A stretch of 14,970 nucleotides of DNA, taken from NCBI GenBank assembly GCA_964653235.1, contig CAZZCP010000064.1, positions 1 through 14,970 on the forward strand, read 5' to 3'. The first letter of the stretch is position 1. Each line of letters begins with the position of its first letter. The notes beneath the pieces are model-generated. The model was not told the origin of the DNA. It made no database searches and saw only the letters and a list, made by a program, of their open reading frames with translations. This stretch comes from CAZZCP01 sp964653235 (GTDB lineage: Bacteria; Bdellovibrionota; Bdellovibrionia; Bdellovibrionales; UBA840). Position numbers and translations under genes: made by a program. Below are positions 1 to 6,458 of the stretch, piece after piece.

Positions 1-611
1 ATCGAGAAGCCAGCATACTAATGACTCTACTGTGTGCATAGGCAGAAAAGCCTAGCCCACCATGGTCTTTGGGAATGATCATACCCAAAAACTTTTCTTT
101 TTTCATATAATCCCATGCAGCTTTGGGAAGTTCGCGATTCACTGTAACTTCCCAATCATTTACCAGCTCACAAAGTTTTTCACATTGATTGTCTAGAAAA
201 GCTTGTTCTTCGGCAGTGAGCTTACCACTAGGTTCATTGAGAATTTTCTTAAAGTCAGGTTTGCCAGAAAACAAATCTGCTTCTACCCAAACAGCTCCCG
301 CTTCAAGTGCCGCTCTTTCTGTGTCAGAAATAGCTGGTACAGCGCCAGAGGCTTTTAAGATTTTCATAATCGGTCCCGAAATGAGAGCCGCTCGTAGTGG
401 TGCTACCAAGGTAAAGAGGGCAACAACACCAAAGACCGCCATTAGCCATAGAGGCGCAGAAAAGCCGACCAGGATAACAGCTAAAGATAAGATCCACAAA
501 AATGCCGGTGCACCTGTGTATCCGATAATCATTATTAGAGCTACAGATCCAAGAATCGCCGGCAAGCCAAGCTCATTCAAAAATCCGTAAGCGGGTCCTA
601 AAATTTCCACT
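1..611 (-). CDS. fadE: Acyl-CoA dehydrogenase FadE, N-terminal part (3' end outside window)
   Basis: FadE oxidises acyl-CoA to trans-2-enoyl-CoA in the first step of fatty-acid beta-oxidation, at the inner membrane. About 203 residues are visible. The first ~80 are hydrophobic, with two or three membrane segments, as in the long (about 800-residue) FadE type. They are followed by a segment very close to E. coli FadE from memory: TERAALEAGAVW, DLFSGKPDFKKIL, LTAEEQAFLD, then GMIIPKDHGGLGFSAYAHS, the start of the acyl-CoA dehydrogenase fold. The start is a GTG at 611 with AGGAG six bases upstream. The active site lies beyond the window. It is divergent from a TetR-type regulator that is the obvious candidate to control it. 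Family assignment is firm; the substrate chain length cannot be told. Confidence 0.92.
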
Positions 612-806
612 TTGTACTCCTTTGTTTATTAAGTTCTACTCTTCTATAAAATCAAAAAAACGCAAAAATAGCAATTAGTTAGCATCTCAATTCTCAAATC
701 GACGCAGCTCATTTTGCAAAAGATTTGCACACTTAAGTCTATAAATGCTTAAAATCACTTTATTTTTTTAAATTAAAACACTTTGTACTTTATGTTTGAT
801 CTTTTC
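612..806. promoter_or_regulatory. Divergent fadE / tetR intergenic region
   Basis: AT-rich stretch between two divergent starts. For fadE (minus) a -10-like TATAGA lies at 644-649 and its Shine-Dalgarno AGGAG at about 618-622; no good -35 is seen. For tetR (plus) no clear promoter stands out, although TTGCAC near 731 and TATAAA near 741 are loose candidates. The string ACTTTGTACT occurs twice, at about 610-619 and 780-789, and the core TGTAC recurs in the inverted repeat just downstream, so several half-sites for one regulator may be spread over the region. No gene is visible in it. Confidence 0.4.
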
Positions 807-822
807 TGTACCGTATTGTACA
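807..822. promoter_or_regulatory. Putative TetR operator, inverted repeat TGTAC-N6-GTACA
   Basis: TGTACCGTATTGTACA is a perfect 5-bp inverted repeat with a 6-bp spacer immediately before the likely N-terminus of the TetR-type regulator. TetR-family proteins commonly bind short palindromes in their own divergent promoter regions, so autoregulation and control of fadE is the natural inference. The arms are short and binding is not shown. Confidence 0.4.
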
Positions 823-823
823 T

Positions 824-1429
824 ATAACTACTGACAAAAAGTCCCAAATCTTAAAATCTGCTTACAAACTACTTCGCCTAAAGGGAGTGAACGGCACAGG
901 TTTAAATGAGATTCTCAACTCTTCTAAGGCTGGAAAAAGTCAACTCTATCATTATTTTGGAAGCAAACAGAACTTGATACGCGAAGTTTTGCACCTTTAT
1001 GCAGAAAAAGTCTTTCAAGAGACAGATCGCTTTATGACAACAATTGAAAGCCTGGATGAATTTGAAAAGCTGATTGATGGAATCACCCGCCTAAGCCAGT
1101 CGGATGGCCATATAGTAGGCTGCCTGGCCGGCTCAATAGCTGCTGAATTGGCGCCACAAGAAGAAGTCATTCGATTGGACATTGTGCACATCTTTGAGCG
1201 CTGGAAAAACCTATTTAGTAAAGGCTTAGTTCGCTTACAGGCAAAGTCCATCCTCGACAGCCAAGTCAACACCGAATACCTTGCCGAACATTTTTTAATT
1301 GCCACTCAAGGAGCAATGCTCATGGCTAAAACCATGAAAGACACCCGAGTGATTGATCGAGATATGCGAAAAGCCATTCAATATCTTTGCTCTTTTGCAA
1401 CGAGCTCTGTACCATCTGCTACAGGATAA
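824..1429 (+). CDS. TetR/AcrR-family transcriptional regulator (start codon unusual)
   Basis: One-domain repressor of the TetR family: an N-terminal helix-turn-helix and a C-terminal ligand-binding/dimerisation domain. The recognition part reads LNEILNSSKAGKSQLYHYF followed by GSKQNLI, the classic TetR pattern; the C-terminal part contains GCLAGSIAAELA, common in this family. The first standard start codon is GTG at 887, but the frame stays open upstream to a stop at 797 and encodes DKKSQILKSAYKLLRLKG, exactly helix 1 of the DNA-binding domain. Translation must therefore begin upstream, yet there is no ATG, GTG or TTG there. I place the start at ATA 824 because MTTDKKSQILKSA would be a typical TetR N-terminus; CTG 806 and ATT 815 are alternatives, as is a mutated or misread start. 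GTG 887 also has its purine-rich tract directly abutting it, which is too close. Probably controls fadE. Confidence 0.75.
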   Translation: MTTDKKSQILKSAYKLLRLKGVNGTGLNEILNSSKAGKSQLYHYFGSKQNLIREVLHLYAEKVFQETDRFMTTIESLDEFEKLIDGITRLSQSDGHIVGCLAGSIAAELAPQEEVIRLDIVHIFERWKNLFSKGLVRLQAKSILDSQVNTEYLAEHFLIATQGAMLMAKTMKDTRVIDRDMRKAIQYLCSFATSSVPSATG

Positions 1430-1481
1430 CTTATACCATTTGGTTCATTTTTCATTTTCATAAATACTGCGGCTTGATTTC

Positions 1482-1509
1482 TTGATAAATACTTACAAAA
1501 CTCTATCAC
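1482..1509 (+). promoter_or_regulatory. Candidate sigma-70 promoter for the CHI-like gene
   Basis: TTGATA at 1482-1487 and TATCAC at 1504-1509 are separated by 16 bp. The -35 is good and the -10 is weak. A strong ribosome binding site (GGAGG, 1523-1527) follows before the ATG at 1532. Confidence 0.35.
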
Positions 1510-1531
1510 GTATTCAATTTCTGGAGGTTCT

Positions 1532-2077
1532 ATGAAACTACTCTTATCAATTCTTTTCTTTTTTACTTTTGCTCAAGCGGCTAAACACGATGGGGTTGAA
1601 ATGCCCGATGAAATTACTCTTGAAGGAAAAAAACTTGTTCTAAATGGTCAGGGAACTCGAAAAGCAAGACTTGTTATTAAAGTATACGTGGGCGGCTTGT
1701 ATTTAGAGAAGAAGTCGAGTGATGAAAAAGAAATATTAGAAAGTGATCAATTCAAAGAAATACGCTTAGGTTTTAAAATGACAGTTAAAAAAGACAGTCT
1801 AACCGATGCCTGGAGAAAAGCGGTGAGCAACAATACTTCTGCCGAAGAATTTGGCAAGGTAAAGAAAAGCTTAGCTACATTAAATTCGAAAATGAAAAAG
1901 ATGAAAAAAGGCAAAACCATGCAGTTTCAGTTTTTTAACGGAAAAACTAGGTTGCTATACGATGATAAAGAAGAAATTGTCATAGAAGATGCTTTATTTG
2001 CTAAGGTTCTACCTAGAGTCTTTTTACAAAACCCGCCGAATACGGCTTTAAAAACAGGTATGCTTGGACAAAAATAA
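1532..2077 (+). CDS. Exported chalcone-isomerase-like protein
   Basis: Protein of 181 residues. Residues 1-16 form a signal peptide with a likely cleavage AQA|A, so the product is probably periplasmic. The mature part carries the pattern of bacterial chalcone-isomerase-like proteins: a short strand KLVLNGQGTRKA followed by KVYVGGLYL, then a mixed alpha/beta remainder ending in FLQNPPNTALKTGMLG. In bacteria these proteins are not flavonoid enzymes; some of the fold are fatty-acid-binding, and the role here is unknown. Rich in lysine in the central part. ATG with GGAGG five bases upstream. The next gene starts inside its last codons (14-base overlap), so the two are probably translated from one message. 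Confidence 0.75.
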   Translation: MKLLLSILFFFTFAQAAKHDGVEMPDEITLEGKKLVLNGQGTRKARLVIKVYVGGLYLEKKSSDEKEILESDQFKEIRLGFKMTVKKDSLTDAWRKAVSNNTSAEEFGKVKKSLATLNSKMKKMKKGKTMQFQFFNGKTRLLYDDKEEIVIEDALFAKVLPRVFLQNPPNTALKTGMLGQK

Positions 2078-2696
2078 AGAAATCGCTGCGTATTTTCAAA
2101 GATTCCAAACCAATGAAGCCTATTTGATTGGACCCATGTGCGCTGCTAAACCCAAATTTTCAGAGCCATGTTTATTTGTCGATGGCGGGGCTCGATATCA
2201 ACATAACAATGGCATCAGTCTAGGAGATGGAGATTCTTATTCAGGCCAGCTCGACATCGTTCTACCACAAGAAAAAGACTTTTCTGATCTGGCTTATGCT
2301 TTGTTTCAAATTCCTAATAGGATTCAAATAATTCACCTCAAAGGATTTTGGGGTGGAAGAATGGACCATCTTTTGTTTAACCTTGGGGAGAGCATTCGAT
2401 ATTTAAGCAAACAAAGATCACGAATGATTGACTGTGATGGAGAAGCCATTGGCTTTGCTGCCGGAAGCTACAAACTATCCTATCAAGGACGCTTTAGCCT
2501 TTTTTGTTTTCAAGATGCCAGGATACAGATTCAAGGAGATGCCTTATACAAAACAGAGGCAACAGACTTGTTTCATGCATTGAGCAGCAAAGGCCTTAGC
2601 AACCAGGCCCATGGGGTTTTTAGTATAGAGAGCGACTCTGCTTTTTTATTTCTCTTTGATCAAGAGTCGAGCCCAGATTTAATTTCAATCTCATAG
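2064..2696 (+). CDS. Thiamine pyrophosphokinase-like protein
   Basis: Protein of 210 residues resembling thiamine pyrophosphokinase, which transfers pyrophosphate from ATP to thiamine to make thiamine diphosphate in the cytoplasm. Motifs in the right order: VDGGA (39-43), GDGDS (54-58; usual form GDxDS), KDFSDLAYAL (71-80; usual KDxTDxxxAL) and KGFWGGRMDH (93-102; usual GxxGGRxDH). The acidic and GGRxDH residues that bind Mg-ATP are kept. The C-terminal half, which forms the thiamine-binding beta sandwich, is less recognisable. Start is a TTG overlapping the end of the preceding gene; an internal ATG at 2136 would cut into the fold and is less likely. No TPP riboswitch or other thiamine gene is nearby, so the true substrate could be a related compound. 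Confidence 0.72.
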   Translation: MDKNKEIAAYFQRFQTNEAYLIGPMCAAKPKFSEPCLFVDGGARYQHNNGISLGDGDSYSGQLDIVLPQEKDFSDLAYALFQIPNRIQIIHLKGFWGGRMDHLLFNLGESIRYLSKQRSRMIDCDGEAIGFAAGSYKLSYQGRFSLFCFQDARIQIQGDALYKTEATDLFHALSSKGLSNQAHGVFSIESDSAFLFLFDQESSPDLISIS

Positions 2697-2704
2697 AGTT
2701 TTTA

Positions 2705-2758
2705 ATGACTAAAACTGAGAAAGAGCTTAATTTGAAGAAAATCGATAGGCGAGAATGA
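2705..2758 (+). CDS. Possible 17-codon leader ORF coupled to the YqaA-like gene
   Basis: ATG at 2705 opens a short frame encoding MTKTEKELNLKKIDRRE, ending in a TGA that overlaps the ATG of the next gene as ATGA. The overlap would allow translational coupling, and a weak GAG lies about six bases upstream of the start. Very short and highly charged, with no known homologue that I recognise; it may be chance. Confidence 0.2.
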   Translation: MTKTEKELNLKKIDRRE

Positions 2759-3348
2759 TTCAATACAACCACGAGCACAAAAAAGAGATTGGGCAAAAGC
2801 TTCTTTACAGTCTTGTAATTCTCTTCTTCTCTTTTGTGATCTTTGGCCTTCTTATTTATTTTTATCGCCATGAGATGAAATTGGCCGCCCAATGGAGCTA
2901 TGAAAATTTTGGCCTATGGGGAATGTCTGCTTTGGTTTTTATAGGTGATTTTGCTGTCAGCCCCATCCCCCCCGATTTGATTCTAGCTGTTGTTGCCAAG
3001 AGTGAACTGAGCGACCACTGGTTTTGGATTGTATTGGCGATGTCTTTTGTTTCAATCTTTGCCGGACATATGGCATGGGTTACATCAAAAAGATTTGGCC
3101 GTAGTCGTACCGCAATACGCATCTTTGGTCATAAACTTAGAAATTCAAAAAGGTATGTAAGGCGATTTGGCTTTGCTGGGGTTCTAATTGGGGCCCTGAC
3201 TCCTTTTCCCTTTTCAATCACTTGTTGGGCTGCAGGGATTATAGAAATGAACTGGCGCACTTTCGCCATAGCTACTCTCTTTCGCATTCCAAGGTTTTTT
3301 ATCTACTACGGCGCGATTGCTGGGGCCTCAAGCCTCTTTGACTTTTAA
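2755..3348 (+). CDS. YqaA/DedA-type (VTT domain) inner-membrane protein
   Basis: Integral membrane protein of 197 residues with about five hydrophobic segments (roughly 15-36, 46-66, 82-107, 137-160, 168-192). The features of the VTT/SNARE-associated group are seen: GDFAVSPIPPDLIL in the first half and ALTPFPFSITCWAAGI then RIPRFFIYYG in the second, the latter close to the YqaA branch. DedA/YqaA proteins are linked to lipid flipping and membrane homeostasis; the specific role of the YqaA branch is not settled. The ATG at 2755 follows AGGCGAGA closely. It may be co-transcribed with the two genes before it (58-base gap). Its stop codon lies two bases before the structured element. Confidence 0.75.
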   Translation: MIQYNHEHKKEIGQKLLYSLVILFFSFVIFGLLIYFYRHEMKLAAQWSYENFGLWGMSALVFIGDFAVSPIPPDLILAVVAKSELSDHWFWIVLAMSFVSIFAGHMAWVTSKRFGRSRTAIRIFGHKLRNSKRYVRRFGFAGVLIGALTPFPFSITCWAAGIIEMNWRTFAIATLFRIPRFFIYYGAIAGASSLFDF

Positions 3349-3350
3349 AA

Positions 3351-3521
3351 CTGCTCCCTTTTATTTCACTTCGGATGTCCGTCCGAAACTAGATAAATAC
3401 CTAGATTTTTTAGATAAATCTGTTCGAAAACCTTGAATTTTTGGAGCATTCTCGGACAGATGTTCTAAGTAATTGAAAGCGTAGTTCAATTGCAGAAAAA
3501 AAGTGAAACAAAAGGGAGCAG
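3351..3521. repeat. 171-bp multi-stem element bounded by 21-bp inverted repeats
   Basis: Unidentified structured element. The outer arms, 3351-3371 and 3501-3521, are complementary over 21 bp with a single mismatch (3363/3509). Inside are three further stems in a cloverleaf-like layout: TTCGGA/TCCGAA (3370-3375 with 3382-3387); a longer central arm pairing TTAGA (3410-3414) with TCTAA (3464-3468) and ATCTGTTCGA (3418-3427) with TCGGACAGAT (3452-3461, one G-T pair); and AATTGAA/TTCAATT (3471-3477 with 3485-3491). A non-coding RNA, a miniature inverted-repeat element, or a DNA cruciform are all possible. No obvious target-site duplication flanks it. It starts two bases after a stop codon, so it may also act as a 3' UTR. 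The sense strand is undecided: each strand has one A-C mismatch where the other has a G-U pair. Confidence 0.6.
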
Positions 3522-3702
3522 CTAATGAATTTAAACTAGGGGCTCTTGCTCCAAATAATAAACTAACAAAAATGCGATCTCTACCTGATCAAACCTTAGA
3601 CGAACCGAGTAGCAAATTCATTTTTGATTTGAAATGCATTTGCATGTAACTGCCCTTTTACTCCTAATATGACATCTATTATCTATTTACGTGAGGTATA
3701 TC
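3522..3702 (+). promoter_or_regulatory. Upstream region of the Ham1-like gene
   Basis: Second half of a gene-free stretch. A -10-like TATTAT lies at 3677-3682 and TAATAT at 3665-3670, with no convincing -35 for either. A small palindrome ATGCA-TT-TGCAT (3634-3645) might be a binding site. The Shine-Dalgarno GAGGT (3693-3697 region) decides the ATG at 3703. A 48-codon open frame from GTG 3503 to TAA 3649 begins inside the structured element and has no ribosome binding site or recognisable product; I do not call it a gene. Confidence 0.35.
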
Positions 3703-4365
3703 ATGTTCAAGTTGTTTTTTGCGGTTTCACTTTCATTTTCATATCTTCAAGCCATGCCTTTAATGCCCATTGAAGGCTGCCAAAAGGCCATGTTTCCGGC
3801 ATCGTCCTTTCGCCAAGGTGAGACCATCACCATAGGCACAGAACACCCATCAAAAGTAAAGGAATTTACACAGCTTTCTAAACGAACTGGCATTTCTGTT
3901 CAATTTGAAAAATACAAATATCGTGAAATTGACGATGATCCACATTTTGTTGCTATTCATAAAGCTTCACAGCTTGGTGAAAGAGATTTTGTTATTCTGT
4001 CTGAGGACACATCTCTCTTTATCGAAGGCACAACTCTTGGGGGCGTAAACATTAAACATGTAATGGACCATATGTCTGATTACATTGGCAGAAAGGCTGT
4101 CTGGATGTCACATATTTCTATTTATAGATATGGGGTCATCTATGTTTATAAAGGGGCGGTTGAGGGGCGAATCGTTGCTAAGGAAGGCGATGAGGGAGCC
4201 CTTAACTATTTTCTGCCCAACGGTGCAAAACACACTGTTGGTGGCGATCGTGGCAATCCAAGGTTCTCTGCACATGCAAGGTCATGGGATAGTTTATTAG
4301 CAAATCGTCCCGTGGGAATCTTTTTACCTATTCACGAATGGAATGGTAAATGGCAAAAAGATTAA
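3703..4365 (+). CDS. Exported, diverged Ham1/ITPase-like protein
   Basis: Protein of 220 residues. Residues 1-17 look like a signal peptide (MFKLFFAVSLSFSYLQA), so it is probably periplasmic. The rest follows the order of Ham1/RdgB non-canonical purine NTP pyrophosphatases: TEHPSKVKEF (46-55) in place of the (S/T)xNxxKxxE nucleotide motif, VILSEDTSLFIEG (97-109) in place of the DDSGL metal-binding loop, GAVEGRIVAKEGDEGALNYF (151-170) where the family has a G-x-I ... GFGYDP stretch, and FSAHARSWDSL (188-198) where it has SHRxxA. Several signature residues differ (N to H48, FGYDP lost, DD to ED), so house-cleaning ITPase activity is doubtful. Start chosen at ATG 3703 because GAGGT stands six bases before it; an in-frame GTG at 3691 overlaps that site. 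Convergent with the FKBP gene. Confidence 0.6.
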   Translation: MFKLFFAVSLSFSYLQAMPLMPIEGCQKAMFPASSFRQGETITIGTEHPSKVKEFTQLSKRTGISVQFEKYKYREIDDDPHFVAIHKASQLGERDFVILSEDTSLFIEGTTLGGVNIKHVMDHMSDYIGRKAVWMSHISIYRYGVIYVYKGAVEGRIVAKEGDEGALNYFLPNGAKHTVGGDRGNPRFSAHARSWDSLLANRPVGIFLPIHEWNGKWQKD

Positions 4366-4366
4366 A

Positions 4367-4388
4367 AAACCCAGCCTGTGCTGGGTTT
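4367..4388 (-). terminator. Rho-independent terminator for the FKBP gene (possibly bidirectional)
   Basis: A 9-bp perfect stem (4367-4375 with 4380-4388, AAACCCAGC/GCTGGGTTT) and a 4-base loop lie between two convergent genes. Read on minus, the stem is followed by a run of six T including its own last bases, a good intrinsic terminator. On plus only CAAATTT follows, so it would be weaker for the Ham1-like gene. Confidence 0.85.
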
Positions 4389-4393
4389 CAAAT

Positions 4394-5113
4394 TTAGCCT
4401 TCTTTTTTATCTGATTCTTTCTTTGGCTCTTCGGGATTTACTTTTACAAGTTCTACCTCAAAAACCAAAACAGAATTTGGCGGAATGCTTGGACGGCCTC
4501 TTTCACCGTAAGCCAACTTAGCAGGAATGAAAAACTCATATTTTGCGCCTTCTTTCATCAACTGGAGACCTTCCGTCCAGCCGGGTATCACATTGTTTAC
4601 CGGAAACTTTGCAGTCTGATCTCTTTTGATCGAACTATCAAACTCAGTGCCATCAATCAAACGACCAACATAATGAACCTCAACAACATCTTCAGCCTTT
4701 GGAGATTCTCCTGAGCCCTCTTTAACGACTTTGTACTGAAGACCACTTTCTGTGGTTTTAACGCCCTCTTTGGATTTATTCGCGGCTAGGAATTCTTCAC
4801 CCTTTTTCAAATTTTCTTCTCCATCTTTTTTTCTTTTTTCTACCAGTTCTTCTTGCATTGCTGCCATAGCGGCCTGCATTTCATCAGGCTTTAACTTGCT
4901 CTCTTTGCCTTCCAAGGCCTCTGTGATAGAAGCAGCAAGTGTATTGACATCAATCTCAACACCTTGAGCTTTTAAGTTTCGACCAATTTGTTGTCCAATT
5001 GTGTAGCTGACTTTTTGTTTGTTGTTCTCGAGTTTGCCTACTTTTGGTTTTTTATTACAAGCAATCAGACCAAGAAGAACAAATGAAAGTATTACAGTTA
5101 ATAGATTTCGCAT
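4394..5113 (-). CDS. FKBP-type peptidyl-prolyl isomerase, lipoprotein
   Basis: Isomerises Xaa-Pro bonds and probably helps fold envelope proteins. Protein of 239 residues: lipoprotein signal MRNLLTVILSFVLLGLIAC with lipobox LIAC (Cys19), a helical FKBP_N dimerisation region (about 30-115, SYTIGQQIGRNLK) and a C-terminal FKBP domain (about 125-225). Active-site positions are present: VHYVG, EFDSS, FPVNNVIPGW, AYGERG and VFEVEL. The layout is that of FklB/FkpA/Mip. The tail is charged. A longer frame to 5170 exists, but the ATG at 5113 has AGGAG upstream and gives an intact signal peptide. It has its own promoter and terminator, so it is probably monocistronic. Confidence 0.92.
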   Translation of the reverse strand: MRNLLTVILSFVLLGLIACNKKPKVGKLENNKQKVSYTIGQQIGRNLKAQGVEIDVNTLAASITEALEGKESKLKPDEMQAAMAAMQEELVEKRKKDGEENLKKGEEFLAANKSKEGVKTTESGLQYKVVKEGSGESPKAEDVVEVHYVGRLIDGTEFDSSIKRDQTAKFPVNNVIPGWTEGLQLMKEGAKYEFFIPAKLAYGERGRPSIPPNSVLVFEVELVKVNPEEPKKESDKKEG

Positions 5114-5142
5114 CTTAGCTCCTTTTTTATATACAGGTGCAA

Positions 5143-5170
5143 GATTATAGCAGAGCATAATGGCTTTCAA
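5143..5170 (-). promoter_or_regulatory. Sigma-70 promoter of the FKBP gene
   Basis: Read on minus: -35 TTGAAA (5165-5170), 16-bp spacer, perfect -10 TATAAT (5143-5148), about 30 bases before the ATG. The Shine-Dalgarno AGGAG follows at about 5119-5123. Confidence 0.7.
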
Positions 5171-5240
5171 GATGGAGTCTTTTTTTAATGCATCTCATTA
5201 TGCATGGCGATATCCTGCCCACTAGATCACTATAGAAATC

Positions 5241-6458
5241 ATGAAGTATTTACTACTACTGCTACTATTGAGTGCGTGTGCAAGAACTGCCATCAAAGAA
5301 TCCAAAGAAGCACTTCGAAAAAGTGAGTCTTTTCCTGCAGAATTTGAAGATTTTGACCTATCTCAATTTCAAGCAGAACTACAAAGGTTTGCTGATTTTT
5401 ATAAAAATCATCGATTCTCTGACTTACAAATCGGTGAGAGAAAGGTTTCTAAAGCAGATTATGAAGACTTACAGCAAAGACTTCTCGAAATCTTAAAGAA
5501 TAGTAAAGGGAATATAGCTGAAAATTTAAGTCAGCATTTTGATTTTTATGAAGTTTATGGAAGCGAAAATTGGTCTGAAGTTTTGCTTACAGCATACTAC
5601 GAGCCAATCTTAAAAGGCAGTTTAAAGCCCACAGAGAAATTTTCTCAAGCACTGTATCGCTTGCCTGATCATTTTTGGCGTATCGAGCTAGATGCCTTTG
5701 CAGAGAGTCACCCCAAGCTTTTTTCGGGCATGAATGCTTTAGAAGAAAAACCAAGAAGAGTTTATCAAATTGCTGCCCGCTTAGATGAGAAGCAACACCG
5801 AATCCTTCCTTTTTTCACAAGAGAAGAAATCGACGGTCAGGGGCTTTTGCAAGGAAAAGGACTCGAACTTTTTTATGTTGATCCCATTGATGCATTCTTT
5901 TTGCATATTCAAGGCTCGGGCAGCATCCAAATTGGCGATCAATTTTATGGCATCAGCTATGCAGGTCAAAATGGCTATCCCTATTTTCCTATTGGCCGTG
6001 CACTGACAGATGCAATACCCATAGAAGAAATGAGTATGCAAAGAATTCGCCAACACTTAAGAGCTTTGAGCCCAAAAGAAAGAGATGAAATTTTCTTTCT
6101 CAATCAAAGCTACATCTTTTTTCAAAAACGACAGACTCGTGCCAAAACCAGCATGGGTGCAGAGGTAAGCCCTGGAAGGACAATTGCTACTGACTCAGCC
6201 TTTTTCCCGAAAGGACTGATTGGTATTTTAGAAATGCAAAGACCTGTGTTTGATAGCAAAGATGATATTGAACCTAGCGGCTATAAAAAAGAATATCGAT
6301 TTGTCATCAATCAAGACTCTGGCGGCGCAATCAAAGGGCCTGGTAGAGTCGATTTGTTCTGGGGCTCTGGAAATACGGCCGCCCAATTTGCTGGTGTGAT
6401 CAAGCAAAAAGCGCGGCTGTGGTTTTTAGCACCTAAAGTTGAGAGTAAAACTCCATAA
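5241..6458 (+). CDS. mltA: Membrane-bound lytic murein transglycosylase A
   Basis: Cleaves the MurNAc-GlcNAc bond of peptidoglycan, forming 1,6-anhydro-MurNAc ends, from the periplasmic side of the outer membrane. Protein of 405 residues: lipoprotein signal with lipobox LSAC (Cys13), MltA domain starting at TAYYEP (117-122), a long middle part with DAFFLHIQGSG, and a C-terminal 3D domain: TIATDSAFFPKG, NQDSGGAIKGPGRVDLFWGSG. Asp371 in the VDLFWG motif corresponds to the catalytic aspartate of the family. Length is a little above E. coli MltA. ATG 5241 has no Shine-Dalgarno, but TATAGA at 5231-5236 lies four bases before it. Its 3' end overlaps that of the kinase gene on the other strand by 26 bases. 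Confidence 0.93.
   Translation: MKYLLLLLLLSACARTAIKESKEALRKSESFPAEFEDFDLSQFQAELQRFADFYKNHRFSDLQIGERKVSKADYEDLQQRLLEILKNSKGNIAENLSQHFDFYEVYGSENWSEVLLTAYYEPILKGSLKPTEKFSQALYRLPDHFWRIELDAFAESHPKLFSGMNALEEKPRRVYQIAARLDEKQHRILPFFTREEIDGQGLLQGKGLELFYVDPIDAFFLHIQGSGSIQIGDQFYGISYAGQNGYPYFPIGRALTDAIPIEEMSMQRIRQHLRALSPKERDEIFFLNQSYIFFQKRQTRAKTSMGAEVSPGRTIATDSAFFPKGLIGILEMQRPVFDSKDDIEPSGYKKEYRFVINQDSGGAIKGPGRVDLFWGSGNTAAQFAGVIKQKARLWFLAPKVESKTP

Noticed and set aside
189..590. 133-residue plus-strand frame
   Set aside because: It is antisense to the clearly recognisable fadE coding sequence and has no homology of its own.
3351..3521. 6S RNA or retron msr-msd RNA
   Set aside because: Size and a long closing stem fit loosely, and GTCCGTCCGA recalls a 6S segment, but the order of elements differs from E. 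coli 6S, and no reverse transcriptase gene lies nearby.
5114..5170. N-terminal extension of the FKBP protein
   Set aside because: It would bury the lipoprotein signal and contains the promoter -10 box; ATG 5113 has AGGAG upstream.
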